Source: Desulfovibrio sp. UBA6121 (GTDB lineage: Bacteria > Desulfobacterota > Desulfovibrionia > Desulfovibrionales > Desulfovibrionaceae). Taken from it: DNA of 21,212 nt. The position numbers were made by a program, and so were the translations under genes. Under the pieces are notes generated by a model that did no database searches, was not told the origin of the DNA, and saw nothing but the letters and a program-made list of their open reading frames with translations. How positions within the stretch are numbered: the first letter of the stretch is position 1; each line of letters begins with the position of its first letter. Below are positions 15,325 to 21,212 of the stretch, one piece after another. The stretch is from positions 26,214 through 47,425 of the forward strand of contig DIVX01000175.1 in assembly GCA_002422505.1 (NCBI GenBank). The letters are read 5' to 3'.

Positions 15325-15591
15325 GCGGGTCCTTCCTTGGGAGCGTGTCCGGTTCTTGAGGTGCGCTGCTTGCGCATGTCGTTCGCGTCGTCTGCGTGCA
15401 TCGCCCGCGCGAGTTGTCGCATCCTGGCGTCAGCCCGGAAGAAATACAGCGCGGCCCTCTTCTGGGCAAGGGGAATATCCCCCAAAGGCGCACGGGAGGA
15501 TGGCTCTCCCGGCTTCCTTGCGTTCCTTCTCCGCGCCTTGCCCCGTGTTCCCACCCTGCGTTCAACGCCGCCCTTGCAGAGAGCCGCCGGG

Positions 15592-16176
15592 TTACTTCAG
15601 GGTGATGTCGAAGTTCGACAGCAGCGAGACGGCCTCCGGCAGGGCGAACACGGTTTTGCGGAACCTGTTGCGTTCTGCGCTTATGAAGTAATTGTACGAG
15701 GTGGAGAAGTCCGCGTGGCTCAAGTCCGTGTTCTGGAACACGCAGTTGCGCAGATCGCAGTCGTCAAAAATCGCATGCGCAAGCTTGGTGTCCATGAACG
15801 AGGCGTCGCGCAGGCTGCAGCCCGTGAAGCGGTACTTGGACAGGTTCAGCGCGCAGAAAGAGCAATTGTCCATGACGCAGCCGTTGAACGAGGCCGAAAA
15901 CACCCCGGCCGGATTGCCCCAGCTGATGCCTGTGAGCTTCGAATTGACGAACCTCGCGGCCACGATCCGCGTTGACCGCAACTGCGCCAGGGAGAGGTTG
16001 CAGGAATCGAACACGCATTGCTCGAAGCTGCAATCGGCAAACTGCGCATACTGCAGCGACGCGTTTTGAAACACGCACCGATAAAAGCTGGCGGAACGCA
16101 ACTGGAGCTTATCGGCCGCAAGGCCCGCAAAGGTCTCGTCCTCGTGCTCGCCGTCCAATATTGCCGTGTGCTGCAT
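15592..16176 (-). CDS. Pentapeptide-repeat protein
   Basis: This 194-residue protein is built from pentapeptide repeats with the A(D/N/S)F or (C/S)xF pattern, for example LQYAQFADCSFEQCVFDSCN and LRDASFMDTKLAHAIFDDCD, from about residue 25 to 165. Such sequences form a right-handed square beta-helix. Some members protect DNA gyrase by mimicking DNA (Qnr, MfpA), but most have unknown roles, and nothing here shows gyrase binding. Cys is frequent in the inward positions, as in many cytoplasmic members. No signal peptide is visible. The ATG at 16176 has AAGGAC upstream at a slightly long spacing. It lies downstream of the helicase-nuclease gene on the same strand, 230 bp apart, separated by palindromes. 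Confidence 0.88.
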   Translation of the reverse strand: MQHTAILDGEHEDETFAGLAADKLQLRSASFYRCVFQNASLQYAQFADCSFEQCVFDSCNLSLAQLRSTRIVAARFVNSKLTGISWGNPAGVFSASFNGCVMDNCSFCALNLSKYRFTGCSLRDASFMDTKLAHAIFDDCDLRNCVFQNTDLSHADFSTSYNYFISAERNRFRKTVFALPEAVSLLSNFDITLK

Positions 16177-16225
16177 GGCCGTTGCGTCCTTTTTGCGTTC
16201 ACCGGGTGAGGCGCCGTCTCCCCCG

Positions 16226-16397
16226 GACCCCCTCCGCCAAAGGGACTCGTCCCTTTGGAATCCCGTTTGGGGGCGTTGCGCCGCCGCGTAGCGTCACTTC
16301 CGCAGTTGGGGCAGGGCCGACCTCTGGTCGGCCCTGCCCCAACTGCCAAGGGGAGTCCAGAGGGCTTCAAGCCCTCTGGCCGCCGGAGGCTATTCTC
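16226..16397. repeat. Intergenic palindrome cluster, including two-hairpin element copy B
   Basis: Three strong inverted repeats fill this gap. The first has arms CCAAAGGGA/TCCCTTTGG (16237-16258). The second is a perfect 21-bp palindrome with a TCT loop (arms 16302-16322 and 16326-16346). The third has arms CCAGAGGGCT/AGCCCTCTGG (16357-16379). The second and third, joined by CAAGGGGAG and followed by TATTCTC (16391-16397), repeat the layout of the element at 7951-8039. The first is an inverted relative of the third, with flanks CCTCCG and TCCC and an A-T to G-C compensatory change in the stem. Any of these could also end transcription of the helicase gene, although no T-tract is seen. Confidence 0.65.
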
Positions 16398-16406
16398 TTT
16401 GTCTTT

Positions 16407-19325
16407 CTACCAGGCCACGGGCAGGCGCGCTTTTTGCCCGGCCTTGTTCTGGAACAGCACGTAGTGGTTTTCCCGGCCAAAGAGGTACAGATCGCGCGTC
16501 ACAGCCACGTCCTGGCGGCAGTAGCGCGCAATTTCGTCGAGCTTGCCTTCCTTCCACCATTGCAGGGCCTGCAGGCCATCGGCAGACTTGCCTACGTTCA
16601 GGGTGGCCTGGGCCAGGTTGTCCAACTTGAGGCGGTAGCCTAGGCGCTCGTGCACATGGGTCAGCATGTCGAGGGTGGGCAGGCGCGAGTAGGCGAAGGG
16701 GTGCGCCCCGGCCAGCACGCCGTAGTCGAAACGCATGATGTTGAAGCCCACCACGAGGTCGAAGGCGCGCAGGCGTTCCGCCAGGGCGGGAATCTCGTGC
16801 TCCTGGTAGTCGGTGAAGGCATCGGCTTCGGAATCGTAGAGCACGGCCACGCTTATGCCCATGAGGTCGGGGCGGGTCCAGCCGCCCACTTCGGCGGCGC
16901 TGCGGCGGGTTTCCACGTCGAGCACGGCGAAGCGTCTGGGGTTGTGGGCGCCGGGCAGGCTGATGCCCGGCAGGGTGGGTTCGGTGGGCATGGCGTTCTC
17001 CTTTGCGGGCGGTGCGGGGGCGAGGTCGGGCGGATGGTCTGCGCCGGGCTGGCCGGTGTGCAGTTGGCGCAGCAGGTAGCGCGCGGCGGCTTTGTCTATG
17101 GGGCGGTTGCCGCTGCCGCACTTGGGGGAGTGCACGCAGGAGGGGCAGCCCAGTTCGCAGGGGCAGCCCTCCACCACGGCCAGCGTGCGCGAGAGCAGCT
17201 CCTCGGCCTTGGCGAAGGCTTCGCGCGTCAGGCCTGCGCCGCCGGGCATGCCATCGTAGATGAACACGGCGGCCCCGCCGGTTTGCGGGTGCATGGGGGT
17301 GGAAATGCCGCCCAGGTCGTTGCGGTCGGTCATGACGAGCAGGGGCAGGATGCCGATGGCCGCGTGCTCAAGGGCGTGGATGCCGCCCATAAAGTGCAGA
17401 TATTCAGCCTCCGCGCTTCTGCGCGCCTCGTCGGGAATGTCCAGCCAGAGGCCTTCGGTCTCGAAGACCGAGGGCGGCATGCTCAGCGGTGTCATGCCCA
17501 GCAGCGCGCCCCCGCGCGTGGAGCGCTTCTCGTAGCCGGTTATGGTTTCCGTCACCTTAAGCCGCGCGAGGGTGACGCGGGTGCCGAAGACCAGCCTGCG
17601 GTCGTAGATTTCCAGAATCTCCGTGTCTTTGCTGGAGCGCACGCGGGTGGAATAGCCCACGCGGGCGGTGCGCGCCTTTACGGTGCGGCCGGGCAGATCC
17701 AGGCTTTCTATGAGCCAGGTGCAACCCCGGTGCAGGTACACCGCGCCGGGGTGGGTCTCGCGGCAGGCGCGCAAGGAATCCACCGCGCCGATGACCTCGC
17801 CCGTGGCTGCGTCCTCTATGACCACCTGGGCGCCCGCGCCGCGCAGGTCCACGTTGTGGTGTGGGCGCTTGCGGGGCGAGAGCACCTCCTGTCCGTCTGC
17901 GCTTTCCAGCAGCTCCCCGCGGGAGAGCAGACCGGCCAGGGCCGCGCGCGCGCCGGGGCCGTTCAGGTAGGGCTCGCCCCCGTGCGCCAGGGAGAGCGGC
18001 AGTTCCGCCGCGGCGCACACCAGGTGCCGGGGCAAAATGACCGGGTTGGCCGGGTTGAGCACGGCGTTTTCCGGCGGCCGGGCGAAGAAATCCTCCGGGT
18101 GGCGCATGAAGTACTGGTCGAGTGCGTCCTCCTGGGCCACCAGCACCACGGCGCTTTCCTGCCGGGCCCGGCCCACGCGCCCGCCGCGCTGCAGGGTGGC
18201 CATCACGCTGCCGGGGTAGCCCACGAGGATGCAGACGTCCAGCCCGCCGATGTCTATGCCCAGCTCCAGGGCGCTGGTGCTGATGACGGCGAGCAGGTCG
18301 CCCGCAGCCATGCGCGCCTCGATGTCGCGGCGCTCCTCCGGCAGGAAACCCGCGCGGTAGGCGCTGATGCGATCCTTGTACTGCCCGCTTTTCTCGCTGG
18401 CCCACAGGGCGATGAGCTCCGTCATGCGGCGGCTTTGGGCGTACACGATGGTGCGCAGGCCACGGGACAGGGCGGCCTGCAACAGGTGGATAGCGGCGGT
18501 GGCGGGGCTGTCCTCCGGGTTCAGAAACACCATGTGCCGGGCCCCGGCGGGCGCGCCGCTCTCGGTCACGGCCACGGGTTCGATGCCGGTCAAGAGTTGG
18601 CACAGCTCCGCCGGGTTGCCCACCGTGGCCGAGCAGAACACGAAGCAGGGGTCGGACCCGTAGTAGCGGCACAGGCGCTGCAAGCGCCGCAGCACCTGGC
18701 TCATGTGCGCGCCCAGCACGCCGCGATAGGTGTGCACTTCGTCGAGCACCACGTGGGTGAGGCTGGCGAAAAGCTGGGCCCAGGTTCCGTGGTGCGGCAG
18801 CAGGGAAAGGTGCAGCATTTCCGGGTTGGTAAGCAGCAGATTGGGCGGGCGCTTGCGTATCTTGGCCCGCTGCGAGGGCTTGGTGTCGCCGTCGTATATC
18901 GCCGCGCTGGGGCGCGCCTTGGCCGGCACCGTCCGAGTCAACTCCGTAAAGCCGCGCAGCTGGTCCTGAGCCAGGGCCTTGAGCGGGTAAACCGCCAGGG
19001 CGCGGCTGTCCGGGTTGGCCAGCACGGCCTCGATTATCGGCAACTGGAAGGCGAAGGTCTTGCCGCTGGCCGTGGGCGTGGCCACCACAATGTGCCTGCC
19101 CGCGCGCACCAAATCGGCCGCCAGGGCTTGGTGGGAGTAGAGCGCGTCGATGCCCTGGGCGGCCAGCAGTTCGCGCAGGGCCGTGGGCCAAGGCCGCCGG
19201 GGCTCGGCGTAGTCGGCCTCGCGGCCCGGCAGCAGGCGGTGGTGGCACACCTGCCGCCCCAGGCGCTCGGATGCCAGCAGGGCGGCGATGTATTCGGAAA
19301 CAGGCGAAGGGGTGCTGTCGGCCAT
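16407..19325 (-). CDS. Fused MrfA/YprA-like DEAD-box helicase and MrfB/YprB-like DEDDy exonuclease
   Basis: This 972-residue protein joins two DNA repair activities. Residues 1-~430 are a superfamily 2 helicase: Walker A ATPTASGKT (82-90), DEVH (195-198), SAT (232-234) and motif VI QRGGRVGR (379-386). Residues about 430-755 match the MrfA C-terminal region, with a Cys cluster CPCELGCPSCVHSPKC (721-736) typical of its zinc-binding MZB domain. A Pro/Ala linker leads to a nuclease domain (about 795-972): D803-x-E805 (LDVETR), N862/D867 (VGFNIMRFDYG) and Y935-x3-D939 (YCRQD), the DEDDy exonuclease pattern. In Bacillus subtilis, MrfA and MrfB are separate proteins that act together in mitomycin C lesion repair independent of UvrABC; a similar job is inferred here. 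The ATG at 19325 has no Shine-Dalgarno. Confidence 0.9.
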   Translation of the reverse strand: MADSTPSPVSEYIAALLASERLGRQVCHHRLLPGREADYAEPRRPWPTALRELLAAQGIDALYSHQALAADLVRAGRHIVVATPTASGKTFAFQLPIIEAVLANPDSRALAVYPLKALAQDQLRGFTELTRTVPAKARPSAAIYDGDTKPSQRAKIRKRPPNLLLTNPEMLHLSLLPHHGTWAQLFASLTHVVLDEVHTYRGVLGAHMSQVLRRLQRLCRYYGSDPCFVFCSATVGNPAELCQLLTGIEPVAVTESGAPAGARHMVFLNPEDSPATAAIHLLQAALSRGLRTIVYAQSRRMTELIALWASEKSGQYKDRISAYRAGFLPEERRDIEARMAAGDLLAVISTSALELGIDIGGLDVCILVGYPGSVMATLQRGGRVGRARQESAVVLVAQEDALDQYFMRHPEDFFARPPENAVLNPANPVILPRHLVCAAAELPLSLAHGGEPYLNGPGARAALAGLLSRGELLESADGQEVLSPRKRPHHNVDLRGAGAQVVIEDAATGEVIGAVDSLRACRETHPGAVYLHRGCTWLIESLDLPGRTVKARTARVGYSTRVRSSKDTEILEIYDRRLVFGTRVTLARLKVTETITGYEKRSTRGGALLGMTPLSMPPSVFETEGLWLDIPDEARRSAEAEYLHFMGGIHALEHAAIGILPLLVMTDRNDLGGISTPMHPQTGGAAVFIYDGMPGGAGLTREAFAKAEELLSRTLAVVEGCPCELGCPSCVHSPKCGSGNRPIDKAAARYLLRQLHTGQPGADHPPDLAPAPPAKENAMPTEPTLPGISLPGAHNPRRFAVLDVETRRSAAEVGGWTRPDLMGISVAVLYDSEADAFTDYQEHEIPALAERLRAFDLVVGFNIMRFDYGVLAGAHPFAYSRLPTLDMLTHVHERLGYRLKLDNLAQATLNVGKSADGLQALQWWKEGKLDEIARYCRQDVAVTRDLYLFGRENHYVLFQNKAGQKARLPVAW
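16989..17004 (-). promoter_or_regulatory. Internal ribosome-binding site and start codon for the exonuclease domain
   Basis: Inside the fused gene, AAAGGAG (16998-17004) lies six bases before an in-frame ATG (16989-16991, residue 779). Translation from it would give a 194-residue protein, 16407-16991, holding the whole DEDDy nuclease domain. The site falls precisely in the Pro/Ala linker between helicase and nuclease. It is a stronger start signal than that of the full-length gene. It could be a functional second start or a relic of a once separate gene. Confidence 0.55.
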
Positions 19326-19331
19326 GGGGGG

Positions 19332-19337
19332 AGCATA
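19332..19337 (-). promoter_or_regulatory. Candidate -10 element of the helicase-nuclease gene, close to its ATG
   Basis: TATGCT (4/6 match to TATAAT) is followed by six C residues and the ATG at 19325. Initiation about seven bases downstream would fall on or next to the ATG, which would explain the missing Shine-Dalgarno. No convincing -35 is present. Confidence 0.25.
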
Positions 19338-19378
19338 GGGGATATGCGGCCCAGGGGGAAGGGGGGGCTAACGCCGCG

Positions 19379-19471
19379 CCCCTTGGCGAACGGCGTGAAG
19401 TGCGCTAGTTTTCCCCCATGCAAACACGCAAAAAAACACGGGCGCTCAATGTCGGCGGGGTGGGCGTGGGC
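19379..19471 (+). repeat. Direct repeat, left copy (promoter and 5' end of ispG)
   Basis: Base-for-base identical over 93 bp to 21120-21212 (offset 1741). It runs from CCCCTTGGCG to GTGGGCGTGGGC and includes the -35/-10 candidate, the ATG and 18 codons. About 25 bp further left there is weaker similarity (AAGGGGG, GCTA, CGCCGCG in both). It lies 54 bp from the start of the divergent helicase gene, which is likely the original ispG position. Confidence 0.9.
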
Positions 19472-19516
19472 TTGCGGGGAGAGCTGACCTTTCCCTGGCG
19501 GAACGCTTATAGGTAA
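19418..19516 (+). pseudogene. ispG: Truncated 5' fragment of ispG
   Basis: The ATG at 19418 opens a 32-codon frame that begins MQTRKKTRALNVGGVGVG, identical to the start of the gene at 21159. It then diverges into unrelated LRGELTFPWRNAYR and a TAA at 19514-19516. The shared part looks like the N-terminus of IspG, the iron-sulfur enzyme of the MEP isoprenoid pathway. The switch occurs exactly where the direct repeat ends, so this is the remnant left by an insertion. It keeps the same promoter candidate and may still be transcribed. Confidence 0.7.
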
Positions 19517-19624
19517 TTGAGTGTCGTAACACATACCTTGTAGGCGCGCCCAGCGTTTAGGTGCTGGTGCCAAGATAGATTCCACATCAAAGGTTGAAGC
19601 CCCAAGCTTTTTAGGGGCGGCTTT

Positions 19625-20941
19625 CTAAAAGGGCTTGGAGAGGTAGCCGTTTCTCACGTCCATGAATCGCTTATGCCAGTCTTGCAGTTCTTCGAGGCTT
19701 AGATGTTTTGTTCTAATATGTGGGACACTACTTTTGACTTTTTCAAACGTGGAAATAAACTTATAGGCATCTTGGTTCGCTTCAGAAAGAAAGCCAAGCT
19801 CCTTAAGTTCTTCGAATACAGGGGTTGTAGGTAATGGCATTAGCAGGCTGATATTTATTGTCCTGTGGTAGGTGTTAACAAAGTTGTATGTCTCCTGTAT
19901 TGATGATTCGTCTTCTTCGGGCATTCCAAGAAGAATATTGCAATTTAGTTGTATTCCATACTTTTCAGCCTGTTCGAAGAGTGCATCTAGCTTCCAGAGT
20001 TCGTTCTGCCCTTTGTTCATGGATGCCAAAATACGTTGATTAACGCTTTCAAGGCCGATTGAAATAGATGTCAACCCAATTGCACTTAAGGCTGGAAATA
20101 AATCTATACACCGGTACATGGAATCTATTCTTCCAAGTGAATATAGACGTGTATTCTTTGGATAAAGTTGCATTGCATCGATGAATTCAACCACCCATGA
20201 CCGCTTGTGGAAGAGTTCGTTGTGAAAAAGATACAACGGAAGAGAATTCCAATAAGCTACTTCTTTTGCGAGTTGTTTCGGCTTTACGACCCGCCACGAT
20301 GAGCAGCGTTTGAGACAGTAAGTGCACGCATGGACACAGCCGATTCCAGCAGAGAGAGATCGCTGTTTTTCCATCGCTGGGAGGCTTCGGTAGTCAAACC
20401 GTTCGACCTCGTCCAGAACATCTAGAAATGACGCATGCTCATGTGTGTAATCTGAGGGCCGCAAATCTCCTTTTTTGATTATCTGTTGTTTATGATCCCG
20501 GTTGTTATTGAAGAAGCCGGCTTCGATCAGAAAAGCGACCGCTGCGGATGTGTCATCTTCTGTAATAACAACATCGGCAGCAATATACTTCCCGGCGACG
20601 AGAGCTTCTCCAAATCCCATCGCCCTGGCCACAACGATGACGTTTCGTCCATCTTGTTTCGCACGCGTTGTGATATGTTCTAACTCATGTAGCTGCGCAA
20701 TAGTTCTGGGGAATGGAGTGAAATATATTATGTGGCTGTAATCTTCAAATATGCTGAAGTCCGAATGTCTATGTAAGTGGTTTAGTTCTTCGTACTCGGC
20801 GGGGACATTGTGTTTCTTTAACAATGCAAATACAGCCCACACATCGCTTGAAAAGACAAAATATTTACTGTCAATACTGTTTGGCTGTGCACAACATGGT
20901 TCAATAAAAGATGTTGAAATTTTGCACACTAGCGTTTTCAT
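19625..20941 (-). CDS. Radical SAM protein with B12-binding-like N-terminal region
   Basis: This 438-residue protein has the radical SAM iron-sulfur motif C202-x3-C206-x2-C209 (GCVHACTYC), which cleaves SAM to a 5'-deoxyadenosyl radical. After it come LFHNELFHKRSWVVEFIDAM, SISIGLESVNQRILASMNKG (SAM-binding region) and LNCNILLGMPEEDESSIQET, the order seen in the radical SAM/B12-binding family. Residues 25-140 resemble the partner B12-type Rossmann domain, but the DxHxxG histidine motif is missing, so cobalamin may not bind. The substrate is unknown. Codon use is AT-rich, unlike its neighbours, which points to transfer. The ATG at 20941 has GGAG upstream at a slightly long spacing. It stands alone in the island, with no companion genes that would suggest a pathway. 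Confidence 0.88.
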   Translation of the reverse strand: MKTLVCKISTSFIEPCCAQPNSIDSKYFVFSSDVWAVFALLKKHNVPAEYEELNHLHRHSDFSIFEDYSHIIYFTPFPRTIAQLHELEHITTRAKQDGRNVIVVARAMGFGEALVAGKYIAADVVITEDDTSAAVAFLIEAGFFNNNRDHKQQIIKKGDLRPSDYTHEHASFLDVLDEVERFDYRSLPAMEKQRSLSAGIGCVHACTYCLKRCSSWRVVKPKQLAKEVAYWNSLPLYLFHNELFHKRSWVVEFIDAMQLYPKNTRLYSLGRIDSMYRCIDLFPALSAIGLTSISIGLESVNQRILASMNKGQNELWKLDALFEQAEKYGIQLNCNILLGMPEEDESSIQETYNFVNTYHRTINISLLMPLPTTPVFEELKELGFLSEANQDAYKFISTFEKVKSSVPHIRTKHLSLEELQDWHKRFMDVRNGYLSKPF

Positions 20942-21013
20942 AATGTTGTTCTCCGCTTGTTGTCGGCATGAGCTGTCGAAGTGCTAAGACCCCTTCATTA
21001 TTTATTGCTGAGA

Positions 21014-21042
21014 TTTCTAACTTGTTGTTGTTTATTTGTAAA
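21014..21042 (-). promoter_or_regulatory. Candidate promoter for the radical SAM gene
   Basis: On the minus strand TTTACA (21037-21042, 5/6) and TAGAAA (21014-21019, 4/6) are exactly 17 bp apart. The leader to the ATG at 20941 would be about 65 nt. The surrounding sequence is AT-rich, as expected for a promoter acquired with the island. Confidence 0.45.
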
Positions 21043-21090
21043 GTCCCCTGTTCTCGAGCTTGTTATTAGTAGCTCTTCTGGGCTGCTGAA

Positions 21091-21128
21091 GCCAAGGGGG
21101 CTGCTGCTAGCGCCGCGGCCCCCTTGGC
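21091..21128. promoter_or_regulatory. Inverted repeat overlapping the ispG -35 region
   Basis: Perfect 11-bp arms GCCAAGGGGGC (21091-21101) and GCCCCCTTGGC (21118-21128) enclose 16 bp. The right arm covers the candidate -35 (TTGGCG) of ispG. At the left repeat copy the equivalent pairing is shorter (about AAGGGG with CCCCTT). It could be an operator, or a hairpin that shields ispG from island transcription. Confidence 0.4.
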
Positions 21129-21152
21129 GAACGGCGTGAAGTGCGCTAGTTT
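21124..21152 (+). promoter_or_regulatory. Candidate ispG promoter, positioned for a leaderless transcript
   Basis: TTGGCG (21124-21129, 4/6) and TAGTTT (21147-21152, 3/6) are 17 bp apart. Only six bases (TCCCCC) separate the -10 from the ATG at 21159, and there is no Shine-Dalgarno. The same sequence is present at 19383-19411 in the left repeat. Confidence 0.35.
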
Positions 21153-21158
21153 TCCCCC

Positions 21159-21212
21159 ATGCAAACACGCAAAAAAACACGGGCGCTCAATGTCGGCGGG
21201 GTGGGCGTGGGC
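21159..21212 (+). CDS. ispG: 4-hydroxy-3-methylbut-2-enyl diphosphate synthase (IspG/GcpE), N-terminal fragment
   Basis: Only the first 18 codons are in the window: MQTRKKTRALNVGGVGVG, running off the right edge. The pattern R-K/R-x-T-R-x-(x)-V-G-x-V-x-(I/V)-G at the very N-terminus is typical of IspG, the [4Fe-4S] enzyme that reduces MEcPP to HMBPP in the MEP isoprenoid pathway and is essential in most Gram-negative bacteria. The call rests on this short start, so it is moderate. The ATG has no Shine-Dalgarno and a -10-like hexamer six bases upstream. A truncated twin of this gene lies at 19418, on the other side of the radical SAM island. Confidence 0.6.
   Translation, partial: MQTRKKTRALNVGGVGVG

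Larger units (their letters stand above)
19472..21119. mobile_element. AT-rich island inserted between duplicated ispG 5' ends
   Basis: This 1.65-kb segment has clearly lower GC than its surroundings and carries one intact gene, a radical SAM protein. It is bounded by 93-bp direct repeats of the ispG promoter and first codons. That layout is what results when an element inserts into a gene's 5' end and supplies a replacement. No integrase, transposase or terminal inverted repeats are visible, so the mechanism is unknown. The remaining 150-180 bp on each side of its gene show no other gene. Confidence 0.7.

Noticed and set aside
15592..16176. Pentapeptide-repeat protein as a Qnr-type quinolone resistance protein
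   Set aside because: The length and repeats fit the general superfamily, but the Qnr-specific loops and layout cannot be recognised, so only the family name is given.
16650..19487. Plus-strand open frame of 945 codons opposite the helicase-nuclease gene
   Set aside because: Gly/Ala/His/Gln-rich low-complexity translation without motifs. It is an antisense by-product of high-GC codon use in the real gene.
19472..21119. Radical SAM island as an insertion sequence
   Set aside because: No transposase and no terminal inverted repeats. The flanking direct repeat (at least 93 bp) is far longer than a normal target-site duplication.
1..21212. tRNA, rRNA and CRISPR arrays
   Set aside because: No cloverleaf-like sequence with a usable anticodon arm, no rRNA-like sequence and no regularly spaced short repeats were noticed on reading; this was not checked with a dedicated tool.

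Overview
The window reads as a GC-rich, gene-dense bacterial chromosome. The protein styles (a glycosyltransferase of the 'GTLDPFVEDGP' type, a tail fibre and lysis set of proteobacterial phage type, an IspG start) suggest a deltaproteobacterium close to Desulfovibrionaceae. That assignment is an inference from recognition, not from a search. One stretch near the right end (about 19,500-21,100) is clearly AT-richer and has different codon use, so it looks acquired.

Layout. 1-141 is the start of a leftward gene that leaves the window, possibly an acyl-CoA dehydrogenase. 369-3271 holds two translationally coupled leftward glycosyltransferases, divergent from a rightward GAF-like/GGDEF diguanylate cyclase (3420-4982). 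A leftward pair follows: a stand-alone response-regulator receiver (5513-5902) and a small exported protein (4990-5499). A D-alanyl-D-alanine carboxypeptidase with a C-terminal SPOR domain occupies 6283-7563 and ends in a terminator-like hairpin. About 630 bp without a convincing gene follow. This stretch is strikingly pyrimidine-rich on the plus strand and carries a two-hairpin intergenic element.

8193-14366 is a compact, co-directional, apparently intact phage-derived cassette of eight genes: a GNAT protein like T7 gp13, an internal virion protein like T7 gp14, a nozzle-like tail protein, a T7-type tail fibre with a collar domain, a fibre-assembly protein, a coiled-coil/membrane-anchor protein, a 3TM holin and a GH24 endolysin. 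No terminase, portal, capsid or integrase is present. Host-type genes flank it on both sides (the carboxypeptidase and a DMT transporter), so it may be a domesticated tail-plus-lysis locus.

14437-16176 carries a leftward EamA transporter and a pentapeptide-repeat protein. A second copy of the two-hairpin element (16302-16397) precedes a 972-residue leftward protein. That protein fuses a MrfA/YprA-type DEAD-box helicase, including its zinc-binding C-terminal region, to a MrfB/YprB-type DEDDy exonuclease. A strong internal Shine-Dalgarno and ATG could also give the nuclease alone.

At the right end, a 93-bp segment containing the promoter and first 18 codons of what looks like ispG occurs twice in direct orientation (19379-19471 and 21120-21212). 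Between the copies sits an AT-rich island with one radical SAM gene. The left copy of ispG is truncated; the right copy appears to continue into the intact gene outside the window. The island therefore looks like an insertion near the 5' end of ispG that restored the target gene. The main points for follow-up are the headless podovirus-type tail/lysis cassette, the helicase-nuclease fusion and the ispG island.
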